DNA of 64,000 nt, taken from Cephalotus follicularis (lineage: Eukaryota; Streptophyta; Magnoliopsida; Oxalidales; Cephalotaceae). Made by a program: the position numbers and the translations under genes. Every line of letters starts with the position of its first letter. The first letter of the stretch is position 1. Shown piece after piece: positions 1-12,255 of the stretch. The stretch lies in the NCBI GenBank assembly GCA_001972305.1, contig BDDD01000719.1, positions 6,042 through 70,041 of the forward strand, in the 5' to 3' direction. The notes beneath the pieces are model-generated. The model saw nothing but the letters and a program-made list of their open reading frames with translations, was not told where the DNA came from and searched no databases.

Positions 1-322
1 AATAAAAATAATAATTATTATATATCTACTTTTTTTTAGTGTTTTACTTGACATATCATATATTATATATTTATTATGAATAATTACATATTGCCATATA
101 TTTTTTAAATTTTTTTTACCCTATATTGTGCAAATGCTTAACAATGTAAAATCAAGAAAAATGTTATTAATAATAAATAGCATATTATGTGTCATATAAT
201 AAATAAAAATAATAATTATTATATATCTACTTTTTTTTAGTGTTTTACTTGACATATCATATATTATATATTTATTATGAATAATTACATATTGCCATAT
301 ATTTTTTAAATTTTTTTTACCC
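1..322. repeat. 121-bp direct duplication, 201-bp period
   Basis: Positions 1-121 recur without visible change at 202-322. Both copies are AT-rich and end in a T-run followed by ACCC, then diverge. The 80 bp between them are different sequence, so the period is 201 bp. The first copy is cut by the window edge, so this may be the end of a longer tandem array. The open frames read across it are AT-rich noise. Confidence 0.9.
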
Positions 323-1157
323 ATTATATCATCTGCTAATACGTTAAAAGACTTATTTAATATGATCAGAAACATATAAGTAATGTTATTAATAACAAAT
401 AAGGTAATATCTTAAATGCATCTTAAATGAGATAACAATTCATTTGTGATGTATTTGATAAATGAATTAAAAGTAAGTTGTTAAAATATTTTATTAAAAT
501 TTAAAATATCATTAATGAAATTTAAAAAAACACGAATGATATTATAATAACTCATAATACATTTATAATATCATCTCAATTATCATTAATAATATTACTC
601 CAAAAATAGTCACTCACATCATTATAATTATACTAGCTAATTAGATTGATTGACTTGTAAGCTCCATGATGGATCTCCATCGCCACTTTCATTTTTTGAC
701 AAAAGAAATTAAGGGTTGAATTAAGACATATAATTGAGATATATTCATGATCAGACATATCTATGAATATGAGCAGCAATCATATATATGTTCTTCATTC
801 ATTTAACGGGTTAAAGATTAATAGTAATTCTTATAGGGTCACACAGTTTAAAATAAATAAATCAATAACTCAAAAATTTCAAGTGAATGCAGGATTAAAT
901 TTTAAGATATAATCTATCAACACCTAAAAAATTGTTAACTAGACAAAGCAGCTTGTTGCCATTTTAAGACATAAAAAAATGCTAGTGTTTTATGTCATTA
1001 ATATCCACTATTTTGTGACATAAAACAAATATTACTGTTCCATGTCATTCGTATCACTATTCTTGTTTATGAATGCAATAATTTGTTATTATAAAAGGCA
1101 AAAAGAGTTGAATTAAGCCCCATATATAGACTCTATTTCATGTCCACTCTATCAACA

Positions 1158-1160
<3 letters not shown>

Positions 1161-1229
<69 letters not shown>
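1161..1229. repeat. (AT)n microsatellite, about 34 units
   Basis: An uninterrupted alternating AT run of 69 bases. It is likely to vary in length between individuals and to be error-prone in assembly. Confidence 0.95.
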
Positions 1230-1230
<1 letters not shown>

Positions 1231-2039
1231 TACACTAAAAAGTAACAGACCTTTACCATGCATATATGAATTCAGTAATATGTGTAATTATAAAAGACAA
1301 AAAGAGTTGACTAAATAGATCTCCAATAAAAATCATTATTTAATTAAGAAAATATGGACCTTATGGTCTCCACAGATTCATGCATGTTTATCGCTGTTTC
1401 GCGATAATGTTTCATCTCGTCTTTGAGAAATGTTTATCAATAATAATATACTTACTAATTTTTTTTATATTTATACGTATGATTCTACATACTTGGATAT
1501 ATACTACTTTTTATTTTATTTATTGTTTTGCTGATCTCTAATATCTAAATATATATCTTTAATTTTATCAATTTCATTATACCTCTAATATTTTTTTCTC
1601 CTTAAAGTATTTTGTGTACTCTCTCTATATATACACTTTCGTATTTGTAATTATATTTTACAATCCCTAACGATAATAGAAATTATATATATACATATAT
1701 ATATATGGATCATAAATATCAAATATTAAATCTATTGAATATCTCTATCTCAATCGCATCTAACAATTTTAATGTTTGTTATATAATTTTGTCATATGAT
1801 ATGGAAAAAGAATAACTTATTCTATAAATATATGTAAAAATTTGACGAGATTAAAATGTGACATGAACGATGTATATAAATATCAGCTTATCCTACATCG
1901 ATTAGTATGAAAGACTTGTTCACGATAAATATATAGATGCTTTTCCTTCTCACAAGTATTGATACCATTTTTCGAATAGACCTGACTGTCCGATAAGATT
2001 TTTGTGTGCAGGCCAATAATATTCATTAATTAGTGTTGT

Positions 2040-2260
2040 ACGTGTGAGGGGTCCAATATCAACTTTCAATTTTGACTCAATTGAGGACATAAAGTGAGAG
2101 AAAACTTAAGACAGAATTCTTTAATTTAGTTATAGCACTAACTTTTTCTTGAATAATTCTGTTAAAAACTATAAACTTACTATTTTATTCTTGATTTTTA
2201 GTTACATCATGACTTCAATTGAGTCAAAGTTGATAGTTTAGGTCTTCGATGAAGCCGTTT
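2040..2260. mobile_element. Degenerate foldback (MITE-like) element
   Basis: The arm at about 2055-2090 (AACTTTCAATTTTGACTCAA) has an imperfect inverse counterpart at about 2210-2245 (TTGAGTCAAAGTTGATAGTT). No open frame lies between them. This fits an old non-autonomous DNA transposon; exact ends and target duplication were not found. Confidence 0.4.
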
Positions 2261-4118
2261 TGAAGTCTGTGAGGTAATTGATAATCACGTCAGGTTCTTA
2301 TTTGAGCCAAAATTGATAATGTGGATATTCAATTGAGACGTTTTGAAATCCGAAAGATAATTAATTTTTTTATTGTAAGTTTTGAGGATAAATTGAATCT
2401 TTAAATTCAGAATTTATATGTTTTTTTTTTTGTGGGTTTGTTCCAACTTATTTTGGAAGTCAATTTCATAACATTCAAGTTTTGCTTATGCCTAGCTGCC
2501 CATTTTGTTGACCACGCCATGCACGCGTGCATTTTGTACATTTTTGTTGGTTACGCCTGCATGTTATACGTCACTAAGCATATTCAGTTTTGTTTGCTAA
2601 TTTAATTACGTTAGATAAATTTTCTTTTATAGTTATCTTTTTATTTAATATAAGATGTCAGTGACAAGTATATGTAATTACTTATAACAATTTGACTAAT
2701 CCATTCTTCGATTCTATAACAAGCGATTTTTATATATTTTGCATTGCGCTGTCATTTGGCAAAGATTAAAAATAACATCCAAAATTATTAATATTTGTGA
2801 AATACGGTGAAAGATTAACAAGTTTAAAAATAACAATTTCGGATAGTGATTTATCCCCAACTCATTTGTAGCTATCCACAACTATTTTAAGTATAAGACA
2901 AAGATGCCCTTAACAGTTTTCTAAGTAGTAAAAACAATTTTTTTCAATGTTATTAAATCAGAGTTAAGTGTTATCGAGTTTAAATTTCGAGAAATATTTT
3001 GTATTTTACCCTAACAGATGTCGAGGGTTACACCATGGGCTTTATCTTATTATTTACAGATAATGTTTTTCGTATTGAAAAATAACTCGACTAAGTTAGT
3101 ATCCAGAATTTCTTTTTATTTTTAGAAGTTGATGTTTCTGGTAATTTTATAGAAGCATTTCTATTTGCTTAGCAACTTCTTCTAGGTCACTTTTTAGATC
3201 TCCAAACTCTCTTTTAAGATTTGTACGAATATGAGCTCTTCTTTTATTTCTTAAAAGTCAGAGGCTATTGCATGTTCATCAATGCTTTCCGTGTTCTTTA
3301 AGAATTTATATGATTATGTTGAATCCCTCCCTAGAGAAATCTATAAAATTTTGGATATTTTCTCCTATTGTTGATGAACAAAGTTTTAACTCTATGAGCA
3401 AAGTGCTCACGCTTAGAGTTCCACTTAAAATTATTGCTAGACTTTAGAACATGGTTTAAGTAATCAAAAGACACAAAATTATTCTAAATAATTGAAACTA
3501 ATCATTATACAAAATAAAAGAAAGGTTAAAGGGTCTTCTACCTTGAGAAGTAGATGATGAGGCTAAAAGTCTCGTAGAAGAATCGCTAGCTAAAATGTAT
3601 ATCATAGATTTTTACTTTTGTTAGAGCTAGACAGGCTACAACTCTATAATTCTTCTCTGGGCTGGGATTAGTCATAACTTAAGGCCTAAACCTCCTGTTG
3701 GCCTATAAATTTGGAAGCAGGGAATCTTGAATAGCACACAATTTTCAATATTGTATTTTATGACAAAATATAAAAAAAAAAAAGAACTCATGATTTGGCA
3801 AATTTCTCAACCTTTCTTGATTCATATTTTCTACTGTTAACTTATTCGATTCTGGACAGAAAGTAGTTTAAAAAATGACATGGGTACATATCCAAATTGG
3901 TAGTCAAAATCTTGAGAGGAAAATTTTAATTGCACTGGCTCATATAACACAACCACAACATACTCAAAAACATCTGAAACGTTAGCATAATAGTAACAAC
4001 ATGTTACATGTTAAAGTATAGATATATAAACAAATAAAAGAAGAGGAAGAAAAGGAGAAAAATAGCATATATGATATACCTACTAGAGAGGCGGTTTAAA
4101 AAGTTGTTCAAGAATTAA

Positions 4119-7100
4119 TCAAGGGCATTTGGGTCCTCCTCTCTTGGTCTTCCAGTCATTGTAGCAAGGGCAAACTTGCTTGTTGCCATAAGTTCCTGGA
4201 GGCACACACAAGCACTTGGCACAGCACTTTTTGCAAAAGAACAGGCATGGCTTCTTGTATTGTGTATTTGAACATCTTCCAGTGCATCTTGGTCCACACT
4301 CTGCCAAGTTAATTGATAGGATATGGAATTGTAAGCTTGTTTGTTTGGCGAGAAAGTGCAAAAAAATATGCACTCAAAGAATGATTTTCTATTTTAAGTA
4401 CATAACAACTCCTAGCTAGTGATTTGAGTTCATTAATGCTTCAAATTTTATAGAGAGTTAACTAACTAACTAATTCTTAATAGACTAACTACTTGGCTTA
4501 ACTAACATAGTCATAATACCATATAATCACTTAAAATTGGTCCATTCATATCATTTCCTATCCTATCAAATTCAGTGCATCCTTGGAATGAGACAAGTCT
4601 TTCCAAGTTCAGTCTTGCACTCATTCAATATCTATTGTCAAACTACACTTTCGTAGGACAGTATAATGGGCATTCTTGAATTTCCTGAGTCCATTTAATG
4701 CACTTGTCTCAAACTTATCAGCCCTGCGCGTTGGCAAGAATTCCGTTCCAGTTGAAGCACTATTTGACCAAGAAATTGGATCTGTATTACCATGAAATCT
4801 GAAGTCACTTGATGCGGAACCTCTTAAAGCATCTGCAACAACAACTAAATCTGTCGTGTTGGTGCTAATACTAGGCACAACACCACAAAGCAAAAATTGA
4901 CTACGATTGAACCCATTGTACTCAGTGTGGTGGAGGCCATGGAGGTTTCAAGGTCTTTTCTTCAAGGAATGAAACGAAAATCACATTTTGAAACAAAGGA
5001 GAGTGAGTAAAGAGAATACCCCCGGATCGAAAATTGTCCACGTAATATCATCTATATCCGACATTTTAGCGAGCATCTTTTGGTTAATGATCTGGTCTTG
5101 GTCCTTGATGGGATTACATACCAAAAAATAAACTTTGGTGGACATGGACGTATCATCAACATCACACACATCTATTTTGAGATCGTCTTGATTCAAGAAT
5201 CCACAAAATTGGTTTTCTTGATAGACCATCACATCAACAAGAAAGCTAAAATTTCTCACCGAGTCTCGTAGTGCATCTTTCATTGGACACTCGTCAAGAT
5301 GCATGCCGCTGATTCTTCCTCGTGTATTGAACTAGGAACTTAGCATCTTCAATTGTTGGAATTGAATCATCCTCTCTACTATACATTTCAAGATCACCAT
5401 AATATATAAAATCCACTTTTCTCAAAATTACATCTTCAATGTGTTTGATGAAAGGATCAAGTGGATTTTGTTGCTGTAGTGTATAAAATTGGGTGACTAG
5501 TTGATTGTATTTGATGAATTGTCGCATAGTATCATCAATGATATCGTGATAGGTTCTTATGTGAAGATCAACCATGATTAGAGAGTTCAAGAGCAATAAT
5601 ATCGTGATAGGTTCTTATGTGAAGATCAACCATGATTATAGAGTTCAAGAACAATAAAAACACTAAATGATAGGATATGAAATTGTAAGCTTGTTTAAAA
5701 ATACAGGAAAGTGTGCACTCAAAGAATGATTATCTGTTTCGAGTACAAACCAACTCTTAATTAGTGATTGGAGCTCACTAATGTTCCAAATGAATTAACA
5801 ATTTCATATAATGAGCTATAAAGAACTAACTAACAAACTAATTTTTTAATGGACTAACTAGTGGGCTTAACTAATATAGTCATCCACTTAAAATAGGAAC
5901 ATTCATATCATTAGTTTGCACCATTATGATATTACACCACTTGCCCAAATTCTTACTAAGAAACTGACAACTGATTATAAGTTCTAATTAATGAAAATGT
6001 AGATATCAGTTTGCAATATAATTTGGCATAGAAATTAGAGATAGTACCTTGAGGTTTAAGACTGCCTTCAGTGATGCCATGCTGGAATTTTAATATAGAG
6101 AAGAGAATGGTTGACATGGGAATTGCAAAATAATTATGTGTACATAATCTAATTATTGGTGCTCCTAAAACTTACCAGTGGAAAATTGCATGTTGGTTGA
6201 GGCTGTGGAGTTGGGGCCTCATTGATCCTTGTAGCCTGTCAAAGTTGTCAACTCATACAAAATTTAGTGTGAAACTAAATTAAACAAAACTCATTAAGTT
6301 ATAATACAACATTGTGCATTCATTAATTTAAAACAACCAACAGCCCCCCTTCTGATTATTTTTGAATCATGGAAAAGATTCAATCTATTTTCCATCTTAT
6401 CCACAAAATTCAGTGCTTTACTCAACTCCCATGTACAAATATGACAAAATAAAAGGCATCAAACAAAACAAATAGAAAAAAGCAACCTCATCTTATATTA
6501 ATTAATTAATTATATTAATTAAGATAGTGGGCCAACCTGGCTCTGATACCTCTCAAGTATATATATTGAACAAGCCCACTTATCACTCTCGATGTGGGAT
6601 ACACATCGAGACACCCACCCTCACGTGCAACGTGGTCTTTCATGTATACCTTCACGTGTACGTGGACTTATGAAAGTGGGCTCAGAGGCCCAGCGTGATA
6701 GGGCGGGGACGATAGAGGGCCCGCCCACACGTGATAGGCGGGGACGATAGTGGGCCAACCTGGCTCTGATACCATGTTAAGATCCCTATCCCTAAAAGCA
6801 TGTTTATCAGGAAGAGGTATCTCTCAAGTATATATATTGAACAAGCCCACTTTAATATTTTCGATGTGGGATACACATCTTAACAAAGATTTTAAAATTA
6901 ATACATTTAATCAAACTTTAGAACTAATAAAAATTATCATTTTAAATATTAATTGCTTTTGTCCTTCTTTTGCTTTATGTTATTCAACTTAAGCACCGAC
7001 CAATAAAAAAAATATTCATGAATTTAAGGTTTAAGAACGCATTTAGTCCTTTAACTATCATTGAATATGGCATTGAATCTTTTAATTAAAAAAGAATGAC

Positions 7101-8658
7101 CTTGAACCCTTAAAGTTATCACAATATAGAAATATTAATTTACAGTTAATTTTGTCATCCAAAATATTAGCATGGTCGTTTATTTGTCTGACGTGACCAC
7201 TAAATTGCTACGTCATATGTCATAATTTTTATTTTGCTCAATATTGAGAATATTGTAATTTTTGCTAAGTATTGAAGAGAGTAAAGCTAAGGTTCTTATT
7301 GATTTGGAGGAGAATATATCATAGATTTGTATTGGTATGTTGTTAAACATTATCGTTTTTAATAACTCGATTTCTCTTTTTTCTAATAATAATTAAGTTT
7401 TATGAAATTACGTTATTTCTTATCATCTAACACAAAAAAAAATTATATGACGTTTGACTTGGTAACTTAGTGACCATTTCAGCATTTTAGATGATGAAAT
7501 TAAATGAAGATTAATATTTTTATTTTATAATAATTTTAAAAATTCAATATTAATATCTTTTAATTGAAGGATTTAATGTTATATTTGATGAAGAGCAAAA
7601 AATTAAATATGTCCTTAAGCTCTAAATGAGTATAGGAAATGTTGGAAAATACTATGCCACATTAATGCCACACACTGACAATAATAACAGGTGCATTTAA
7701 TTTCCACCAAAATTAGAAAGAAAAAAGGTAGTGAATAGGAACATTTAATCATTCAATAATAAGGGCCCTACAACTGAAAACATATACAGTCACTCATTCC
7801 TCAAAGTAATCACCAAAAAAACGACCATGCATGCAGTACTATGGCAAGACTGTCCACGGAAAAAATTGGACAGCTTTGAGCTAGAATATAAGTAGACATT
7901 ACAGTCACAGGATTTACATAATTGAATCACAATCTTTAACTGACCAAAGAAAACAACAGAAACTTTGACTATGTCGACCTTTATTCCTAGTTCTGGTCAT
8001 CTAAATACTTACTGGATCCAGTAACACCTTTGTGAGGTACTAGGTTCTGCTGTAAAATAATATAATAGTACTATCAATAGTTATTGTTCACTTATAAATC
8101 AATAAAAATGGTAAAATCAATTGATGAATCAGTACTCAACTACTACTCATTGTTAATTTGCTTGGCTTGTGCTACAGTACTCTCACTAGCAGGCAACCAT
8201 AACACTTCCCTTACAGCTTTGAACAAATCATATTACCGAATTAAATGACAAGCAGATGCATGAAATTTGAGAGATTAATGACGGGTAACTAAATTAATAC
8301 GAACTGTACTGTCACTTTATTCATAATTAAAACAACATTGATAAAAGTATTGGGATAATGGGTGGTATTGATACTTGTAATTTCTTTCTTGAGGACACAC
8401 TTTGGTGATTACTATAAAACCCAAGTTTGTTTTTCAAAAATAGTGAATATGAATGTGGAAAATACTAACAATTTTGGTCTTGGAAGCTAGAGGAACACAA
8501 AAAGAAAATAGTGTACTTCTTATGTCAAAACAAAAACTAAAAATCCACCAAAATTACAGCTCTGTCCAAGTTGGAGATGAGAGACTTACATGGTTCTCAA
8601 CTAGTAAAAGAAGCGCAAAAACAACAGAGGACATCGCCATGCTTTGCTTTCTTGCCAT
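4119..8658 (-). CDS. GASA/snakin family cysteine-rich secreted peptide, four exons
   Basis: Model on the minus strand: exon 1 8658-8590, exon 2 6235-6176, exon 3 6081-6048, exon 4 4300-4119, all with GT-AG borders and matching phases, giving 114 aa. Exon 1 encodes a signal peptide (hydrophobic run FALLLLV, residues about 14-20). Exons 2-3 give a Pro/Gln-rich linker and the family motif GITEGSLKPQ. Exon 4 gives the 12-cysteine GASA domain ending GGPKCP. The family acts as extracellular gibberellin-responsive or antimicrobial peptides in growth and defence. Two nearby in-frame Met codons (8640 and 8634) are alternative starts. Oddities: an extra cysteine in the linker (PTCNFPL), an LTR-like insertion ending just upstream of the last acceptor, and two more insertions in intron 1. 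The domain call is very firm; exons 2-3 are inferred from splice sites and phase. Confidence 0.82.
4621..5596 (-). pseudogene. Unrecognised broken coding remnant inside the LTR-like element
   Basis: Three minus-strand open stretches lie in order: 5596-5294 (100 codons), 5304-4981 (107) and 4893-4621 (90). Their composition is protein-like rather than AT noise: for example runs such as HIEDVILRKVDFIYYGDLEM and NPIKDQDQIINQKMLAKM. The frame changes between the first two, and a stop ends the second. I do not recognise the family. It may be a captured host gene fragment carried by the flanking repeats, or the degraded coding part of the element itself. Confidence 0.35.
5543..5658. repeat. 58-bp tandem duplication
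   Basis: Positions 5543-5600 and 5601-5658 are near-identical units starting ATCGTGATAGGTTCTTATGT. The duplication lies just inside the right-hand LTR-like repeat and overlaps the start of the unrecognised coding remnant. Confidence 0.85.
6531..6885 (-). mobile_element. TRIM-like LTR element with tRNA-Met primer site, in GASA intron 1
   Basis: Positions 6775-6885 form a 111-bp LTR-like unit with inverted ends TGTTAAGAT / ATCTTAACA. Next to it, 6762-6774 reads GGCTCTGATACCA, the reverse complement of the plant initiator-tRNA-Met primer site, so the element lies on the minus strand. About 220 bp away (6540-6552) most of the same primer-site sequence is joined directly to an internal part of the LTR (6553 to about 6609), so the copy is rearranged. 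The internal part holds a repeated GGCGGGGACGATAG motif. No coding capacity: typical of TRIM elements. Confidence 0.65.
7027..7610. mobile_element. Foldback MITE-like element in GASA intron 1
   Basis: The left arm (about 7027-7095) and the reverse complement of the right arm (about 7550-7610) share an imperfect TIR of about 60 bp: AAGNACNNATTTA-like sequence followed by a CAATTAAAA-type end. No coding frame. The exact ends are uncertain. Confidence 0.45.
8013..8049 (-). other. Cryptic 37-nt exon candidate in GASA intron 1
   Basis: On the minus strand a good acceptor (TTTTACAG) precedes 37 nt that end at a near-perfect donor (GTAAGTATT). Including it would shift the frame after exon 1 and reach a stop early in the next exon, so it is left out of the coding model. 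It could be a poison exon or a chance pair of sites. Confidence 0.35.
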
Positions 8659-8763
8659 TTCCTGTGTCTTAGTATGTAATGCCACAATCCAAAGAAACAA
8701 CCAGTGGAGTGGGAGGAAATTTATGAGATGATGAGGGTTTGTATAAGGAGTTAAGGGTATATG

Positions 8764-8772
8764 TATATATAT
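8764..8772 (-). promoter_or_regulatory. TATA-box candidate of the GASA gene
   Basis: The minus strand reads ATATATATA about 105 bp upstream of the first ATG of the GASA gene. A leader with CTCATCATCTC character follows, as expected of a short plant 5' UTR. The surroundings are AT-rich, so chance is possible. Confidence 0.45.
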
Positions 8773-10124
8773 GGAGTTAAGTGAGTGTAAAATATTAGAT
8801 TTAGAAGATTATATATAATACAACATGCATGTCTTATATGCATGAAAAGAAAGGTGTTGCAATGCAAAAATTTCAGGCAGCAACATTAACAGTGAATGCG
8901 GGTTTTAAATGACATTTATACCCTCGCCAATTGACAAATACAGCTATATCATGACAAGGAATTGATAAGATACATCAAAGGTGCATTGAATTCAGATAGA
9001 ATGAAATATAATCAAAGTTTAAATCAATGTTTTGAATGTAAATGGACATGGGTCGTAGAATTAGCACAATTACATTATTTTATTTAAATGTAAGCAAAGA
9101 TCATAGACCAAAATCCTATAAAGGGATATAAATTTTCCTATAAATCAGACAATGTACGAGGTTGGTATAGCTAGAGCTTCAGCACACGCTAGGCCTAACC
9201 TAAGATGGGCTTGATTGAACATACATATAGCTCAAGGGAGATGAACATGTGATCTATCATGTTAAAGGTTTGATGTTCATTCCAAAAATAAATAAATATT
9301 TATGTTGGAGAAACACTTTACACTTAAGAGATATGGGATAATTGGATATTTTAATATTAATTATAATAATGAGGTCCAACTATAAGGTTATTCAATCATG
9401 GAGCTGATGCATATATTTTTAGATAGAAAAAAAAAAGGATTATAAAACTTCCTTGTATGATTTTGTTCTCAAATCAAAGTGCTGGTAACTTAATTTACAG
9501 TGTATTCATCTGAGTAATGTGAAATAGTAAGATGAAAGCGATTTAAGACACGTCACATGTGCGCAGTAGGTGCATTCTACATGAAATTAATCGTACAAAT
9601 TCCCCACAGACACTAGTAACACAGATAACCATAAACTCATCTTTCATTCTTTTCTCTACCAGTCAGTGCTTAATAGACGTGAATATATGAGTCAGGATTC
9701 TTATTCAATAGTTAAATTGACATAATTAATAATATTTAATTCTATTATATCATTATTAATAATATTATATTTTAACCTGAGAATCATAACACATATCACA
9801 ATTTAAATATGTAATAAATACTATCCAGTTTTTTTATATTGGGGACCTTTTCTAGGCAGGTTGGTGTTGGTGTAAGAGACTTTTCTGTTATTTAGTTCCC
9901 CGTGACCAAACGTGGTTTTGTTGCTGTTCCTTGTTTTTCTTGTGCATACGAGAGGAAGAAAACTTTGCATCAAGAATATATGCTCCCCGTGACTTTTGAC
10001 TTTTGTTACATGTAACAAATTTTTGTGAAGAATAATACTGTAAAGATGCTTTAAGATCTCAAAAATTAAAGATATTGAAACTACGTCATTTTTGTAAGAA
10101 TTTATTGTTATTTATATTCTAAAA

Positions 10125-10510
10125 AGGAAAAATGTCAATGTTACCCCTTCTCACATATAAGAATCATTTCAATTTAGCGATCAATTTAAAATTTTCTCCA
10201 TCAAATGTTCAACTTATCAAATATGTCTAATTTGACGTCGACCATCTACGTCCGTTAATAACTTTACGTAAAATAATCAAAACGACGTCGTATTGATTAT
10301 TTTGTTCAATAAATACCACATGTGTCATATATTTCAGAGAAAACATCCCAATGTTACCCTCAACGTATACAAAAGTCTCAATTTAACATATAAATTTTAA
10401 TGTTGAAATTTTTACTAATTAATTGTTTTCTTTTTGGTTAATGTATTGATTAAATATAATTCATTTATTTTTCACATAAACTATAATTATTATTAATTTC
10501 ATATTTTGAA
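10125..10510. mobile_element. Degenerate MITE-like repeat
   Basis: Two related segments, AATGTCAATGTTACCCCTTC near 10132 and AACATCCCAATGTTACCCTC near 10342, flank a core containing GACGTCGACC and CGACGTCGT. No coding frame. This looks like a decayed non-autonomous element; the ends are not resolved. Confidence 0.3.
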
Positions 10511-10516
10511 TCATAA

Positions 10517-10880
10517 AAGGAAAAATCTCATTTAGCACCCTCACATTTATTGTTTTCTCAATTTGACGCACTACATTTTTTTTCCTAATTATTTGTATCA
10601 CATTTGGATTTGTCTCAATTTTACGCACTCCGTTAAGTCAATTTGGTGAAAACACAAAAACAATGTCATTTTACATTATATTGAAAAAAATCTGAATTTA
10701 GTGCACCTCCCCCACCATCGTCTGTTGATACAAAACAAAGTAATTTTGGGATTCTTCCATTGGACTTAACAAAGTGCGTAAATTTGTAACAAAAGCCAAA
10801 TGTAGTATACTTAATTGAAAAAAAAATATTACGTATCAAATTAAGAAAACACTAAAATGTGATGGCACTAAAATGATGAA
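10517..10880. mobile_element. Foldback MITE-like element
   Basis: The left arm (about 10532-10575, TTAGCACCCTCACATTTATT then GTTTTCTCAATTTGACG) is answered in inverse orientation at about 10830-10875 (reverse complement ATTTTAGTGCCATCACATTT then TAGTGTTTTCTTAATTTGAT). A second pair, GCACTCCGTTAAGTC and GACTTAACAAAGTGCG, lies further inside. Imperfect long terminal inverted repeats and no frame indicate a decayed foldback DNA transposon. Confidence 0.55.
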
Positions 10881-12255
10881 AATGAATGTGTATCAGACAA
10901 AGTCCAGCTTCAGTGGCCCAAATGATTATCAATCTAGCAGTTTCCTCGGCCTTACTAAGCCCAATAACAGAAGTTCAAAACCGCTATATTTAAAATCATG
11001 CACGATTTTATAATTGGATTAAATAGTGTAACACATATATAATGTTCTCGTCTATTTAAAAAAAACAAAGAAAAAAGGGACCATAGTCCTATCACATAAG
11101 AATTCAGGATATGTGATTTCTAATGCTCTATACATGAAGAAAACATAATCGAATTTATGTATTTGGAAATAAGTGTGAAAAAGATTGATTACTTACTTGA
11201 ATGATCCCTTGTGGTCACTTAAATATTCATTTTTGCAGTTATTAATCCTCGTCTGATTTCTAAAAAAAGGTTTCCTCGCGTTGAAATTAAGTATGCCTAA
11301 ATCTTAGCTCAATTGATTAATAACATTTATCTTCCATATCAAATCTTGTCCAAACTAACATACTTACTGTCGGATTTAGAATGCACGATGCCCTACAATA
11401 TTATATGTGAGTTGCCATGACCAGTTGTTATGTTGTTCTATATTTGCAACTTGCAAATTGCAAATACCAAATAGAACCATAAAACAGTCTTTCACTTTCA
11501 AAGTGGAATAAGTGAATAACATGCATTTCCCCACATGGTAAAACTATTAATTTTAATCTTGTCTTTATCAATAAATAATATCATATAGTGGAGAGAATTC
11601 TTGCATAATTAGTCACTAGACAACATAATAAAAACACATCCAACTTTCCGGTTTGCCTATCGTAAAGAATCTTAATGCCACATATGTTTATATCATTAAC
11701 TAATCTCACTGGAACTTTATTGATGAGCCATTACAATTAGATTACCTGTCATTTAATTATTTGGTTGCCGGTGGATCGATGCTGCACCATTAATGTATAG
11801 TTTAATTGGCACTTAATTATCAACTTTATTTTTAAAATTAAGAGCACATGCTATATATATATATATAACCCCTTGGCTTCAAATTTGCTGTAATAACGTG
11901 CCAATCAAAGAAGCAAACTCATCTTCCTATTGGGACTCAATAAATTAATATTCTATTTAGTATCTTATGGAGTAAATGATGTTGCCTTATAAATGAGACG
12001 TCAGATATATGATATAAGGAATTATTGGTGATGCCCACAAAACAAGAATGAAATAAAAGATGGGTGCAGTTCAATTGAAAGCTAGCACTGAGTCTGACCA
12101 TATAGTATACTAATTTTACAAAATGATTGACATTATTGGGTTTGATTGCAACATGTAGCTTTTGCCACGTAAAACTAAGTATATAATCTGATTGAAACCT
12201 GTTATTAATTAAGCCCCAATGCCAATGGGCCATGGCATCGTAGACAAAACACCTC

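Larger units (their letters stand above)
323..4118. other. AT-rich intergenic spacer
   Basis: No coding region is supported. It holds an (AT)n tract at 1161-1229, a small hairpin near 975-1035, and a degenerate foldback around 2040-2260 where a stretch containing GACTCAATTGAGG is answered in inverse orientation by CAATTGAGTCAAAGTTGA. The rest is A/T-rich and unassigned. Confidence 0.6.
4314..5912. mobile_element. LTR-like element inside the last GASA intron
   Basis: Two direct repeats flank about 1.1 kb. The left copy, 4314-4568, is 255 bp and has perfect 10-bp inverted ends (TGATAGGATA / TATCCTATCA), the TG...CA form of an LTR. The right copy begins at 5668 with the same terminus and stays alignable to about 5912, with several indels and a diverged outer end. 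No convincing primer-binding site, polypurine tract or retroviral domain was seen, so a small non-autonomous LTR element is the best reading. The left end lies 13 bp from the GASA exon 4 boundary. Confidence 0.65.
8773..12250. other. Intergenic spacer with foldback elements
   Basis: No gene is supported between the GASA promoter and the XTNX promoter, which are divergent. Annotated foldback elements lie near 10125-10880. Short open frames (for example 9821-10018 and 11937-12257, minus) have no recognisable domain and AT-rich composition. Confidence 0.55.
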
